Below, in pieces: positions 50,175-59,607 of a stretch of 64,000 bases of DNA. Under the pieces are notes generated by a model. It was not told the DNA's origin and ran no database searches. It saw nothing but the letters and a program-made list of their open reading frames with translations. Source of the stretch: Pseudomonadales bacterium (lineage in GTDB: Bacteria; Pseudomonadota; Gammaproteobacteria; Pseudomonadales; Pseudohongiellaceae). Position numbers and translations under genes: made by a program. Where the stretch lies: contig JACKOK010000004.1 of NCBI GenBank assembly GCA_024234365.1, positions 62,001-126,000 of the forward strand. Direction: 5' to 3'. Every line of letters starts with the position of its first letter. Within the stretch, counting starts at the first letter, position 1.

Positions 50175-52778
50175 ATGGACAGCAAAACCGAATTCAGCAA
50201 TCACACCCCCATGATGCAGCAGTATCTGCGTCTGAAGGCGCAGCATCCCCACGAGCTGCTCTTCTATCGCATGGGGGATTTCTACGAACTGTTTTATGAC
50301 GATGCCCGCAAGGCATCCTCGCTTCTGGACATCACCCTGACCGCCCGTGGCAAGAGCGATGGCAAGGACATCCCCATGTGCGGCATTCCCTTCCACGCGG
50401 CCGATCGCTATCTTGCCCGCCTGGTGGAGGCCGGGGTCTCTGTCGCGGTGTGCGAACAGATCGGAGACCCTGCCACGAGCAAGGGGCCGGTCGAGCGCCA
50501 GGTCGTGCGCATCATTACCCCCGGCACACTCAGCGATGAGGCTCTGTTGAGTGATCGCCGCGACAGTCTTCTTATGGCCGTAACCGGGACGGAAGCAAAC
50601 GCTTCAGACAGGGTTCATTTCGGCCTTGCCTGGCTCGATATCAGCGGCGGGCGTTTCTTCCTGAGCGAGGTGCACTCCCTGGAAGGATTGCTCACCGAGA
50701 TCGAAAGAATCCGCCCGGCAGAGTTGCTCTGGAACGAGGAAGTCACCTCCCTGGTACGCTTTGAATCCCGTCAGGGGGCCCGACGCCGGCCCGTCTGGGA
50801 GTTCGATCGGGAAAGCAGCTATCGTGCGCTGACCCAGCATTTCGGCACCCGTGACCTCAAGGGCTTTGGCTGTGATGAGCTGCATCTGTCCATTGAGGCG
50901 GCCGGTTGTCTGCTGGCCTATGCGCGGGAAACCCAACGCTCGCAGTTGCCGCATGTACAGACCCTGCAACTGGAACAACCTGGCGATGCCCTGATTCTGG
51001 ATGCGGCCAGCCGGCGCAACCTGGAGCTTGACCGCAATCTTTCAGGAGGGACGGACAATACCCTGATGTCCGTGCTCGACAATACCGCCACAGCCATGGG
51101 CGGACGCCTGCTGGGACGCTGGTTGCATCGTCCCCTGCGGGATATTGCCACGCTGCGTCTGCGCCAACAGGTGGTGGCCTGCCTGACGGAGCAATACCGC
51201 TTCGAACAACTGCACCCGCTTTTGCAGGAGATTGGCGATATTGAACGCATTCTGGCTCGCGTTGGCCTGCGCTCTGCCCGCCCAAGGGATCTGGCCCGCC
51301 TGCGCGATGCCCTGCTGACCCTGCCCCGCCTGCAGGAAGCGCTTGCCCGCATTGTGCAGGAAAGCGATACAGCCCATCTGCAGGCCCTGCAGCTAGCCAT
51401 TGCCGATTTTCCCGATCTGGCCGCCCTGCTGCGGGGAGCCATCATCGACAATCCTCCCGTGGTCATCCGCGAGGGCGGTGTCATCGCCGAAGGCTATGAC
51501 GCGGAACTGGACGAGCTGCGCAATCTCAGCAGCAATGCCGGCCAGTACCTGGTAGACCTGGAGGTGAAGGAGAAGGCCCGCACGGGCTTGAGCACCCTGA
51601 AAGTGGGCTATAACCGTGTCCATGGTTACTATATCGAGGTCAGTAAGATCCAGGCAGATGCGATGCCTGCCGACTATATCCGTCGCCAGACGCTGAAAAA
51701 TGCCGAACGCTTCATCACGCCGGAACTGAAGGAGTTCGAGGACAAGGTGCTCAGCGCCAACAGCAAGGCGCTCAGTCGTGAGAAAGCCTTGTACGATGCC
51801 TTGCTGGACACCATCGCCGAGGACCTGCAGCCTCTGCTTGCCAGTGCGGCGGCGCTGGCCGAGCTTGATCTGCTCAATAATTTTGCCGAGCGCGCGCGTA
51901 CGCTGGATTTCTGTCAGCCGCAACTGAGCGAAGCGCCGGGGATCGAGATCGAGCAAGGGCGACACCCCGTGGTGGAGCAGGTCAGCGACAATGTTTTTGT
52001 GGCCAATGATGTGTGCCTGGACAGCGAACGGCAGATGCTCATCATCACCGGCCCGAACATGGGGGGTAAATCCACCTATATGCGGCAGACCGCACTCATT
52101 GTTCTGCTGGCCTTCACCGGCAGTTTTGTCCCCGCCCGCAGCGCCCGCATCGGCCCGATTGACCGCATCTTCACCCGCATCGGCTCCTCCGACGATCTCG
52201 CCGGAGGGCGTTCCACCTTCATGGTGGAAATGACGGAAACCGCCAATATCCTGCACAACGCCACTGCCAACAGCCTGGTGCTGATGGACGAGGTGGGTCG
52301 CGGCACCAGCACCTTCGACGGTCTGTCCCTGGCCTGGGCCAGCGCGGTGTATATTGCCGAACGCCTGCACGCCTGGACGCTGTTCGCGACCCATTATTTC
52401 GAGCTGACAGCACTGCAGGAGGCCTATCCCAACGTGGCCAATGTGCACCTGGATGCCTCGGAACATCAGGATGGCATCGTCTTTCTGCACGCCGTGAAAC
52501 CCGGCCCGGCCAACCAGAGTTACGGTCTGCAGGTGGCACAACTGGCCGGGGTGCCACTGCCGGTCATCCGGCAGGCCAGGGAAAAGCTGCAGGCGCTGGA
52601 GCGCGAGAGCCTGCAACAGGCTCCGGCAAAAAATGACGGCCGCCCGGCACCCGTGCAGGCAGAACTGTTCGCGGAGCCCGAACACCCCGTCATCACGCGT
52701 CTGAAGGAGCTGGAGCCCGACGAATTGAGTGCACGGGCCGCCCTTGAACTGCTCTATGAGCTCAAGGGAAAGCTGTGA
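50175..52778 (+). CDS. mutS: DNA mismatch repair protein MutS
   Basis: An 867-residue MutS. The mismatch-reading motif GDFYELFYDDA lies near residue 35 (Phe-x-Glu present: FYEL). The connector, lever and clamp follow. The ATPase P-loop LIITGPNMGGKSTYMRQTALI is at about 625, with LVLMDEVGRGTSTFDGLSLAWASA (Walker B) and a helix-turn-helix at LFATHYFELTAL. The C-terminal dimer tail PDELSARAALELLYELK is complete. ATG 50175 (MDSKTEF) starts just before the family's conserved TPMMQQYL. Confidence 0.96.
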   Translation: MDSKTEFSNHTPMMQQYLRLKAQHPHELLFYRMGDFYELFYDDARKASSLLDITLTARGKSDGKDIPMCGIPFHAADRYLARLVEAGVSVAVCEQIGDPATSKGPVERQVVRIITPGTLSDEALLSDRRDSLLMAVTGTEANASDRVHFGLAWLDISGGRFFLSEVHSLEGLLTEIERIRPAELLWNEEVTSLVRFESRQGARRRPVWEFDRESSYRALTQHFGTRDLKGFGCDELHLSIEAAGCLLAYARETQRSQLPHVQTLQLEQPGDALILDAASRRNLELDRNLSGGTDNTLMSVLDNTATAMGGRLLGRWLHRPLRDIATLRLRQQVVACLTEQYRFEQLHPLLQEIGDIERILARVGLRSARPRDLARLRDALLTLPRLQEALARIVQESDTAHLQALQLAIADFPDLAALLRGAIIDNPPVVIREGGVIAEGYDAELDELRNLSSNAGQYLVDLEVKEKARTGLSTLKVGYNRVHGYYIEVSKIQADAMPADYIRRQTLKNAERFITPELKEFEDKVLSANSKALSREKALYDALLDTIAEDLQPLLASAAALAELDLLNNFAERARTLDFCQPQLSEAPGIEIEQGRHPVVEQVSDNVFVANDVCLDSERQMLIITGPNMGGKSTYMRQTALIVLLAFTGSFVPARSARIGPIDRIFTRIGSSDDLAGGRSTFMVEMTETANILHNATANSLVLMDEVGRGTSTFDGLSLAWASAVYIAERLHAWTLFATHYFELTALQEAYPNVANVHLDASEHQDGIVFLHAVKPGPANQSYGLQVAQLAGVPLPVIRQAREKLQALERESLQQAPAKNDGRPAPVQAELFAEPEHPVITRLKELEPDELSARAALELLYELKGKL

Positions 52779-52837
52779 ACGGGGAATTCACTAAGGGATA
52801 TCGGAAAAAGCATTTTCCATGTTCGGCGCAACCTATT

Positions 52838-52843
52838 TATAAT
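52838..52843 (+). promoter_or_regulatory. Probable -10 of fdxA
   Basis: A perfect TATAAT, 54 bp before the fdxA ATG. Upstream TTTTCC at 18-19 bp is only a weak -35. Confidence 0.45.
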
Positions 52844-52896
52844 GTCGCACTTCAAACGAGCGCTGATTGCCCGAACCCTTCGAAAATGGAGAAATC

Positions 52897-53229
52897 ATGA
52901 CATTTGTTGTTGGCGAAAACTGCATTCTCTGCAAGCACACCGATTGCGTGGAAGTGTGCCCGGTGGACTGTTTCTACGAAGGCCCCAATTTTCTGGTGAT
53001 TCACCCGGACGAGTGCATCGACTGCGCCCTGTGTGAGCCGGAGTGCCCGGTAGACGCCATCTATGCCGAGGACGAGTTGCCGGAAGACCAGCAGCAGTTC
53101 CTGGCCCTGAACGCCGAGCTGGCGGAAAAATGGCCGAACATCACGGAAATGAAGCCCGCCATGGAAGAAGCCGCGAAGTGGAAAGACGTTCCCGGCAAAA
53201 TCCAGTACCTGATCAAGGACGCTGACTGA
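52897..53229 (+). CDS. fdxA: 7Fe ferredoxin (FdxA type)
   Basis: A 110-residue ferredoxin. CILCKHTDCVEVCPVDCF (about 9-25) and DECIDCALCEPECPVDAI (about 37-54) hold cysteines for one 3Fe-4S and one 4Fe-4S cluster. The acidic C-terminal extension PGKIQYLIKDAD is that of FdxA in gammaproteobacteria. It follows mutS and ends convergent to rpoS. ATG 52897 has TGGAG before it. Confidence 0.95.
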   Translation: MTFVVGENCILCKHTDCVEVCPVDCFYEGPNFLVIHPDECIDCALCEPECPVDAIYAEDELPEDQQQFLALNAELAEKWPNITEMKPAMEEAAKWKDVPGKIQYLIKDAD

Positions 53230-53251
53230 TATCAGCGCCTCCTCTGTGCTT

Positions 53252-53276
53252 CGGGACTCTGCCAGGCAGAGTCCCG
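53252..53276. terminator. Perfect palindrome between convergent fdxA and rpoS
   Basis: CGGGACTCTGCC, one base, then GGCAGAGTCCCG: 12-bp arms with no mismatch. It could form a hairpin in either transcript, so it may be a bidirectional terminator, but no T-run follows on either strand. Confidence 0.65.
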
Positions 53277-53297
53277 CACGCCCCGGCAGAACTCCTG

Positions 53298-54275
53298 TTA
53301 CCAGTTTTCTGCATCGACTCCCGCTTCCGCTGCCAGTTCACGCAATCGTTCCATGGCCTCAATCTGAATCTGCCTTACCCGTTCCCGGGTCAGACCAATC
53401 TCACGCCCGACCTGCTCCAGCGTGCCGGCTTCATGTCCATGGAAGCCGAAGCGCCGCACGATCACCTCGCACTGGCGCGTGTTCAGCATGTCCAGCCAGT
53501 TCTGCACAGACTCCTGAATATACTGCTGTTCATAGCTAAAACCGGGAGTAGACTCGGCAGCTCCCGCCACCGTTTCCAGTAAAGTCTGATCCTGCCCTGG
53601 CACCAGGGGTGAATCACTGGAAATAACGCTCTCGTTATAGGCCAGCACTCGCTCCACATCTTTGAGAGGTTTATTGAGCACCCGTGCGATTGTCTCGGGC
53701 AACACTTCCTGATCCCCGCCCTGCAACATTTCCCGCGACACGCGCATATAGGCGTTCAGTTCCTTGACGACATGAATCGGAAGACGAATGGTGCGCGTCT
53801 GGTTCATCAAGGCCCGCTCGATGGTTTGACGAATCCACCAGGTGGCATAGGTGGAGAAACGAAAACCACGTTCAGGGTCGAATTTTTCCACCGCCCGGAG
53901 CAGGCCCAGATTGCCTTCCTGCACCAGGTCCAGCAGCGGTAAACCCCGATTCAGGTAACGCCGGGAAATCCGGACCACCAGGCGCAGATTACTGACGATC
54001 ATACGATGCCGTCCCTGGGCATCGCCCCGTTTTGCCAGACGCCCGAAATGCACCTCCTGCGCTGCCGACAGAAGACTTGCCGCACCGATTTCATTCAGAT
54101 ACAAACGCGTAACATCCGGCTCTCCACGAACCGCAGATGCGGCAACATCTATATCAAACTCGGCGGCACACTCTCCAACACCTGTCCGCCTCTCCTCCTT
54201 TTTGTTTTCTACAACAATATTCGCGGGATCATTCTTGTTGTTTCTACTGCGCATGACATTCTCCTTGTCATTCAC
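53298..54275 (-). CDS. rpoS: RNA polymerase sigma factor RpoS
   Basis: A 325-residue sigma-70-family factor. Region 1.2 is TRLYLNEIGAASLLSAAQEVHFGRLA (about 56). Region 2 is MIVSNLRLVVRISRRYLNRGLPLLDLVQEGNLGLLRAVEKFDPERGFRFSTYATWWIRQTIERAL. Regions 3 and 4 end RRFGFHGHEAGTLEQVGREIGLTRERVRQIQIEAMERLREL. These are RpoS forms, supported by nlpD upstream. It is the stationary-phase and general stress sigma factor. The nlpD-rpoS spacer is about 215 bp. Confidence 0.96.
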   Translation of the reverse strand: MNDKENVMRSRNNKNDPANIVVENKKEERRTGVGECAAEFDIDVAASAVRGEPDVTRLYLNEIGAASLLSAAQEVHFGRLAKRGDAQGRHRMIVSNLRLVVRISRRYLNRGLPLLDLVQEGNLGLLRAVEKFDPERGFRFSTYATWWIRQTIERALMNQTRTIRLPIHVVKELNAYMRVSREMLQGGDQEVLPETIARVLNKPLKDVERVLAYNESVISSDSPLVPGQDQTLLETVAGAAESTPGFSYEQQYIQESVQNWLDMLNTRQCEVIVRRFGFHGHEAGTLEQVGREIGLTRERVRQIQIEAMERLRELAAEAGVDAENW

Positions 54276-54490
54276 GAATCGTTGCTACACTGAGTTAGCA
54301 ACTCGCGACATTCCTCCCCGGGATGACGATGATTGACAGAAAAACCCACAACTGTGACGGGAATCTATCATGAGACAAGGAGAGCCAACAAGAGCAAGGC
54401 ATGGTAATACGCGGAAAAAATGCCGTTTTGCTTGATTCTTGACCGATCTGACTACTATTTAAACAAAGGCATACAAGAGGATGTGCTTGC

Positions 54491-55570
54491 TTAACGCGGT
54501 GGGAGAAACTGCGCCGGGTCTGCCGGCTTGCCGTCAACACGCACTTCGAAATGAATCAGCTCGGAGCCGCGGGTATCAACACCGACTTCGGAAATTTTGT
54601 CGCCAGCGCGAATCCGGGAACCTTCCGTCACCAGCATATTGCTGTTGTAGGAATAGGCACTGAGGTGGCGCGCGCTGTGCCGGATGATGATCAGGTCCCC
54701 CTGCCCCTGAATGCCACGCCCGGCATAGACTACATCGCCATCGGCCGCAGCATATACCGGGTCGCCCCGACGCGCTCCAATATCGATACCACGGCTGGTC
54801 GTAGACGCCGAGGCTGAGTAGCCACGCAGCACTCTGCCATCCAGGGGCCACTGCCAGGCAATGCCTTCGATCACCCGGCTGGGCGTATTGCCCGTGCGCC
54901 GCTGCGCCACCGATTGCGCTGGACGCTCCCCCACGCTGCCGGCAATATCGCCAGCCGCGGAGGCTGGAATGCTTGGCACGCTGTCCAGGGCGCTATTGCT
55001 TACCCCGGAGATATTCAGGTTGAGTACCTGATTGGGGTAAATGGTATAGGGCGCAGCAAGATTATTGGCCAATGCCAGCGCCCGGTAGTCCAGTGAGTAA
55101 CGATAGGCGATGGAGTACAGCGTGTCCCCCTGTGCCACAACATGGGTCTGTGCGGCAACTGTTGGCGTACTGGCCACCGAAGCGGCAGGTTCTGCCGGAA
55201 TACCTGCGCTGATGGGGCTACCACTGCCGCTCACCGGCTCACGGGAAATTGCTCCTCTGCGGATACTTCCCGGTTCATTGGCCACGTTGACACTGACACC
55301 CGGTGCGGGCTGTACACGAACCCCGGCAGCAATCGTGCGAGCACCACTACTGCCGGCCGTGTTTTGTACGGGTGCCGGAACCGGTGCAGACACACCGCTG
55401 CCTGTCGAATAAATCGGTGGTGTTTCACGGGCAAGTACCTGGCTCTGGTCATCCAGTGGGGCCTGGTAACGGCCACCACAGGCCTGCAACATCAAGGCAA
55501 GCGCCATGCACAGGGCGTAGGAAACCCTGCGCGGGAACAACTCGGAATCTGGGCTCGTTCGGGTGTCCAT
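54491..55570 (-). CDS. nlpD: NlpD-type LysM/M23 lipoprotein
   Basis: A 359-residue lipoprotein: lipobox LMLQACGG (Cys 31), a Ser/Pro/Thr-rich linker, a LysM domain at about 140-185 (THVVAQGDTLYSIAYRYSLDYRALALANNLAAPYTIYPNQVLNL), and a degenerate M23 (LytM) domain at the C-terminus (ASTTSRGIDIGARRGDPVYAAADGDVVYAGRGIQGQGDLIIIRHSARHLSAYSYNSNMLVTEG). The zinc His of HxGxD is replaced (RGIDIG), as in known NlpD, which activates AmiC amidase at division instead of cutting peptidoglycan. It lies directly upstream of rpoS, whose promoter is often inside nlpD. Confidence 0.94.
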   Translation of the reverse strand: MDTRTSPDSELFPRRVSYALCMALALMLQACGGRYQAPLDDQSQVLARETPPIYSTGSGVSAPVPAPVQNTAGSSGARTIAAGVRVQPAPGVSVNVANEPGSIRRGAISREPVSGSGSPISAGIPAEPAASVASTPTVAAQTHVVAQGDTLYSIAYRYSLDYRALALANNLAAPYTIYPNQVLNLNISGVSNSALDSVPSIPASAAGDIAGSVGERPAQSVAQRRTGNTPSRVIEGIAWQWPLDGRVLRGYSASASTTSRGIDIGARRGDPVYAAADGDVVYAGRGIQGQGDLIIIRHSARHLSAYSYNSNMLVTEGSRIRAGDKISEVGVDTRGSELIHFEVRVDGKPADPAQFLPPR

Positions 55571-55583
55571 TAAAAATCTTGTC

Positions 55584-56522
55584 TCATTTCACATCGTTCG
55601 CGGGGTCAGGCTGGCTGCGGCTGATTCTTTCAAAAATCAGCACCAATGCAAAGCCCAGAATGAACAGCAAGGCAGTCAGGGGAATATCCGCAGGCGCAGT
55701 GCCTGCCACTTCATAGGCCCGGGGTGACAGATACTGCACCTGCCCTGCCGCATCCTCGGGCTGCAGCTTCCAGGGCCACAGGACCACGACAGAGGCCAGC
55801 AGCATGCCCGTCAGAAAGGCATAGGTATGCTCGCGGTGGTAACGGAAAGTCCATGACAGCAGATGAGAGAAGCTGAGCAGGCCACTGGCGCAACCGGCAG
55901 CAAACACCACAATGGTGAGGATCTCAAGACTACGCAGAGCGTTCAGCACCTGGTCATACACACCCAGCAGAATAAGGATAAAGGCGCCGGATATCCCCGG
56001 CAGAATCATGGCACATATCGCCAGCGCCCCACAGAAAAACAGATAGGGATAACTTCCTTCCCCACTGATGGGGTTCAACACAGCGGTGACCAGTGTCACG
56101 CCAACCCCAAGCAATAGCAGCACGATGTGTGTGAACTGCCAGCGTTCAATCTGACGTCGCAAAAACCAGGTGGAAGCAAACACAAGACCACAGAAAAAAG
56201 CCATGAGCTGCGGATAATGGGTATCCAGCAGATAAAGCACCGTGCTGGCACTCAGATACAGGCTGCTCACAATTCCAAGCAGAAGCACCAGCAGAAAACT
56301 GCCATTGATGGCTAGCCAGAACCCGGCCGGCCCCCGGCGGCAGTAGCCCGGGAGATTGCGCGGGTCAAGATTGCGCAGCGAATGTACGAGCTCCTCGTAA
56401 ATGCCTGCCATGACGGCAATCGTGCCACCAGAGACACCTGGCACCGAATCCGCCACGCCCATGGCCATGCCCTTGAAAAACAGGACAGGCCCGGGTTTTG
56501 TGCGCGTAAATTCCTGTGTCAT
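55584..56522 (-). CDS. DUF368 membrane protein
   Basis: About 312 residues, roughly eight to nine membrane helices. The N-terminal signature FFKGMAMGVADSVPGVSGGTIAVMAGIYEELVHSLRNL is DUF368, and GTIAVMAGIY-like GASGAFILILLGVYDQVL (ICAMILPGISGAFILILLGVYDQVL here) recurs in the second half. Known members have been linked to undecaprenyl-phosphate translocation (the DUF368/PopT proposal); the activity here is inferred. ATG 56522 is chosen; a TTG at 56534 overlapping the pcm stop is possible. It is inserted between pcm and nlpD. Confidence 0.87.
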   Translation of the reverse strand: MTQEFTRTKPGPVLFFKGMAMGVADSVPGVSGGTIAVMAGIYEELVHSLRNLDPRNLPGYCRRGPAGFWLAINGSFLLVLLLGIVSSLYLSASTVLYLLDTHYPQLMAFFCGLVFASTWFLRRQIERWQFTHIVLLLLGVGVTLVTAVLNPISGEGSYPYLFFCGALAICAMILPGISGAFILILLGVYDQVLNALRSLEILTIVVFAAGCASGLLSFSHLLSWTFRYHREHTYAFLTGMLLASVVVLWPWKLQPEDAAGQVQYLSPRAYEVAGTAPADIPLTALLFILGFALVLIFERISRSQPDPANDVK

Positions 56523-56530
56523 GCCAACAC

Positions 56531-57187
56531 TCAATGTTGTAAGGAACCGATGAACAAGGGCACAAACCGCACCGTCTCCACCAGTTGCCGGTCAAATGAA
56601 TCACCGTGACGGGTGATCAGGCACAGTTCCTGGCTGTCTTCCCCGCCTACCGGAATAATCAGCCGCCCGCCATCGGCAAGCTGCATCATGAGCTCCTGGG
56701 GAACTTCCTGCGGTGCTGCCGCAGCAATGATCGCGTCGAACGGGCCTTTCTCCTTCCAGCCAAGGCTGCCATCATCATGCTTGCACTGAACATGATGCAG
56801 CCCCAGCAGACGCAGATTGCGCCGGGCTTTCTCCATCAACGGACGAATGCGCTCCACGGAATAAACCTTGTGCGCAAACTGCGCGATGACAGCCGCCTGA
56901 TAACCACACCCCGTTCCGACTTCCAGCACCTTGGCCAGTTTACCGTTGTCCAGATTAGGGTGGCCCTCCAGCACTCTTTCCGTCATGCGCGCCACGATAT
57001 AGGGCTGGGAGATCGTCTGGTTATAGCCGATAGGCAGGGCAACATCCTCATAGGCACGATGGGCCAGTGCCTCATCGAGGAAAATATGCCGCGGCGTGCT
57101 GCGAATGACATCCAGCACCCCCCAATGTTTAATGCCCTGTTCCAGCAGGCGCCCTACCAGCCGCTCGCGCGTGCGCTGGGACGTCAT
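56531..57187 (-). CDS. pcm: Protein-L-isoaspartate O-methyltransferase
   Basis: A 218-residue SAM enzyme. It starts MTSQRTRERLVGRLLEQGIKHWGVLDVI, close to the Pseudomonas Pcm N-terminus. Then come RAYEDVALPIGYNQTISQPYIVARMTERVL and the SAM loop VLEVGTGCGYQAAVIAQFA (about 84). The end has GGRLIIPVG. It repairs isoaspartyl residues. The open frame extends 121 codons upstream into truD, but the fold starts at ATG 57187. surE, the usual preceding gene, is missing. Confidence 0.94.
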   Translation of the reverse strand: MTSQRTRERLVGRLLEQGIKHWGVLDVIRSTPRHIFLDEALAHRAYEDVALPIGYNQTISQPYIVARMTERVLEGHPNLDNGKLAKVLEVGTGCGYQAAVIAQFAHKVYSVERIRPLMEKARRNLRLLGLHHVQCKHDDGSLGWKEKGPFDAIIAAAAPQEVPQELMMQLADGGRLIIPVGGEDSQELCLITRHGDSFDRQLVETVRFVPLFIGSLQH

Positions 57188-57216
57188 GCCGATACCCGCC
57201 AGATTCACCGTACTGC

Positions 57217-58278
57217 TCACCGTACTTCCTCGCCATCTGCTTCTTTCACACAACAAATTTCCCGCAACACCGTGGTGGCATAGCTCCCCGGAGGCAAGGC
57301 AAAACCCAGCTCCAGCGTCTTGCCGTCCAGAAACTGCCACTGCAGCTCCCGAACGGGCAAACGCAGGCTTCTTCTCTCCTGACGCAGCCCCATATTCTCC
57401 AGCCCCTGGCACAGATCCGGGTGCTGTTGCGCAATGTCGCGCTCCAGCGCTCCAGCCTCGGCATGCGTTGGCAGTTCGCCCCGCCCCCACAATGCCCCCG
57501 TGGGGTGAATATCGAATTCCCGCAAACGTTCCTGCAAGGTGGCATCCCATTCCGCGGGAGTAAAGACACTGCCACTGCCATCGAGATTCATGACGTCGCC
57601 GTCAAGATAAGCGTTCCAGTTCCCTTCAAGCACGCGACGACTCAGTATCTGATTGAAAACAAACGAGCGCGCGGAAGAGATCAGCATGCCGCGCCGGTAG
57701 CCTTTGCGCAGCCGCAAGGCTCCGCTGAACAAACGCCGCGCCTCATCCACGTTGCGATTTTCGAGACCAAAACGCTGTTCGCCAAAATAATTCGGCACGC
57801 CCATCGCAGCGACCGTGTGCAATGCCTGCTCCAGGGCCTGCGGGGTAGTGCCCGCAAGCTCCCGCAGCACAATTCTGAAACCGTTACTGCGATGACTGCC
57901 ACGGCGCAGTTTGCGGCTGTTGCGCGTCAGGGTAACTACCTCGATGCCTGGCGCCGACAACGTATCTGCCTCAAGGCTGCGCCCCGGCATATAGACGCTG
58001 AACCATTGCGTACACAAGCCTTGCCTGTCCTTGAGACCGGCATAGCCAACATCGTGCTCGCGCACACCCGCGAGCCGGCTCAGATGCCGCACCACCTCCT
58101 GCGTGCTGAGCCCGCGTTTGCACACCTGCACACAGCAGTGTTCGCCGTCTCCCGTCAACTCGAAGCCCAGGTCCTCAGTTACCTGAAAATCCTCCGGGCT
58201 GTGTTTGAAAACGGCGGAACAGGCCGGCCTTCCCGATGCGTAGGCCAGGCTGTGCTGAGCCTCTCTGGCTGCGCTCAT
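57217..58278 (-). CDS. truD: tRNA pseudouridine(13) synthase TruD
   Basis: A 353-residue TruD. HSPEDFQVTEDLGFELTGDGEHCCVQVCKRGLSTQEVVRHLSRLAGVREHDVGYAGLKDRQGLCTQWFSV holds the catalytic Asp of the AGLKDR motif (about 81). GVPNYFGEQRFG and a RRGMLISSARSFVFNQILSRRV follow. It modifies U13 of tRNA(Glu). The start overlaps the ispF stop by four bases. Confidence 0.95.
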   Translation of the reverse strand: MSAAREAQHSLAYASGRPACSAVFKHSPEDFQVTEDLGFELTGDGEHCCVQVCKRGLSTQEVVRHLSRLAGVREHDVGYAGLKDRQGLCTQWFSVYMPGRSLEADTLSAPGIEVVTLTRNSRKLRRGSHRSNGFRIVLRELAGTTPQALEQALHTVAAMGVPNYFGEQRFGLENRNVDEARRLFSGALRLRKGYRRGMLISSARSFVFNQILSRRVLEGNWNAYLDGDVMNLDGSGSVFTPAEWDATLQERLREFDIHPTGALWGRGELPTHAEAGALERDIAQQHPDLCQGLENMGLRQERRSLRLPVRELQWQFLDGKTLELGFALPPGSYATTVLREICCVKEADGEEVR

Positions 58279-58784
58279 GCAGGCTCTTCGTCCCGATAAA
58301 TCAGCACAACGGCATAGGTCTCGATACCCTCACGCCGCCCTACAAAACCCATCCCTTCCGTGGTGGATGCCTTGACGTTTACCTGTTCCGGAGTAATGCC
58401 CATGCCTTTGGCGAGCCGGGCACACATCGCAGGAATATGCGGTGCCATCTTCGGAGCCTGCGCGAGAATCGTGAGATCGACATTGCCGATTTTCCACTGC
58501 GCTTCACGCAGGAATGCGCAAACCTGTGTCAGCAGTTCCATGCTGTCGATATTGCTGAATGCAGCATCGGTGTCCGGAAAATGCCGCCCGATATCACCCC
58601 GGGCAAGCGCTCCCAGCAAGGCATCGCACAAGGCGTGCACGAGCGCATCGCCATCCGAATGTGCCAGCAGACTGCGCTCATAAGGAATCGTCACACCGCC
58701 CAGCACCAAGGGTTTACCCGGCAACAGGGTGTCTGCAAAACGGTGGGCATCGTAACCGTGCCCGGTGCGTATACGGTTCCACAT
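58275..58784 (-). CDS. ispF: 2-C-methyl-D-erythritol 2,4-cyclodiphosphate synthase
   Basis: A 169-residue IspF. RTGHGYDAHRF holds metal ligands Asp and His near residue 11. LAHSDGDALVHALCDALLGALARGDIGRHFPDTD is the CDP-substrate loop. The C-terminus ends VKASTTEGMGFVGRREGIETYAVVLI. It cyclises CDP-ME2P in the MEP isoprenoid route. It begins one base after the ispD stop. Confidence 0.96.
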   Translation of the reverse strand: MWNRIRTGHGYDAHRFADTLLPGKPLVLGGVTIPYERSLLAHSDGDALVHALCDALLGALARGDIGRHFPDTDAAFSNIDSMELLTQVCAFLREAQWKIGNVDLTILAQAPKMAPHIPAMCARLAKGMGITPEQVNVKASTTEGMGFVGRREGIETYAVVLIYRDEEPA

Positions 58785-58786
58785 AA

Positions 58787-59512
58787 TCAGTATCCGTCCG
58801 CCATCGTGGCGTTCTCCAGTTCCTCTGCCTGCGCCCGCAGGATCATCGCCGCCATGGCCAGATCCTCCGGATAGGTAATCTTGATATTATCCGCGCCGCC
58901 GCGCACCAGGCGTGGCGAATACCCGGCAAGCTCCATGGCCGCCGCCTCATCCGTGACCAGCTCTCCGCGGGCAAGAGACTGTTCCAATACCTCGCGCAGC
59001 AAGGCATAACGAAAAACCTGTGGCGTCGAGGCCTGCCACATATCATCGCGGGGCAGCGTTGCCACCACATCGCGATTGGCATTGGCAAGTTTCAGCGTGC
59101 TGCTGACCGGAACGCCCAGCAACCCCCCTACCGGGTGTGTGGCCACCTCCTCCAGCAGCGCTTCAATATCGCTGACCCGCACGCAGGGGCGCACGGCATC
59201 GTGCACCAGCACCCAGTCGTCGTCCTGTGCCAGGCCCGCCAGGGCATGCAGCCCGTTCAGCACGGACAGAACGCGCTCTTTGCCGCCGCTGCAGATCATC
59301 AACCCCTCTCTCGGCTGCGCACCGCGTTGCGCCCAATGACGATCCTGTGGATGCAGAACAAGCACGGTCGCTGCCAGGGAGGGTAATTGGCCAAGTCGAT
59401 TGAGCGTATGCACAATGACGCTTACCCCTTGCAGCTCGAGATACTGCTTCGGCAACTCACTGTTCATTCTCGCCCCGATACCGGCGGCGGGGACTATTGC
59501 CCAGACTGCCAT
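58787..59512 (-). CDS. ispD: 2-C-methyl-D-erythritol 4-phosphate cytidylyltransferase
   Basis: A 241-residue IspD. The opening VWAIVPAAGIGARMNSELPKQYLELQG holds the CTP-binding Gly-rich loop. WVLVHDAVRPCV carries the metal Asp (about 108). TQVFRY-like TPQVFRYALLREV and DEAAAMELAGYSPRLVRGGADNIKITYPEDL follow. It makes CDP-ME from MEP and CTP. Conserved pair with ispF. Confidence 0.95.
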   Translation of the reverse strand: MAVWAIVPAAGIGARMNSELPKQYLELQGVSVIVHTLNRLGQLPSLAATVLVLHPQDRHWAQRGAQPREGLMICSGGKERVLSVLNGLHALAGLAQDDDWVLVHDAVRPCVRVSDIEALLEEVATHPVGGLLGVPVSSTLKLANANRDVVATLPRDDMWQASTPQVFRYALLREVLEQSLARGELVTDEAAAMELAGYSPRLVRGGADNIKITYPEDLAMAAMILRAQAEELENATMADGY

Positions 59513-59562
59513 ACACGCTCCGTCCCAGCCTTTGCAGCTGCAGTTTCCGAGAGTCAGAAAGC

Positions 59563-59588
59563 AGGATGCCGGCTTACACCGGCATCCT
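59563..59588 (-). terminator. Hairpin between ftsB and ispD
   Basis: AGGATGCCGG and CCGGCATCCT with a 6-base loop. On the minus strand it is followed by GCTTTCTG, only a weak T-run, so it may attenuate rather than terminate the ftsB transcript. Confidence 0.5.
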
Positions 59589-59607
59589 TCACCTTCCCGC
59601 AGCTCTG

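Noticed and set aside
54491..55570. NlpD missing its zinc ligand as a novelty
   Set aside because: Loss of the LytM catalytic His is normal for NlpD/EnvC activators.
56531..57550. Longer Pcm starting at 57550
   Set aside because: The extra 121 residues overlap truD and are low-complexity; family homology starts at ATG 57187.
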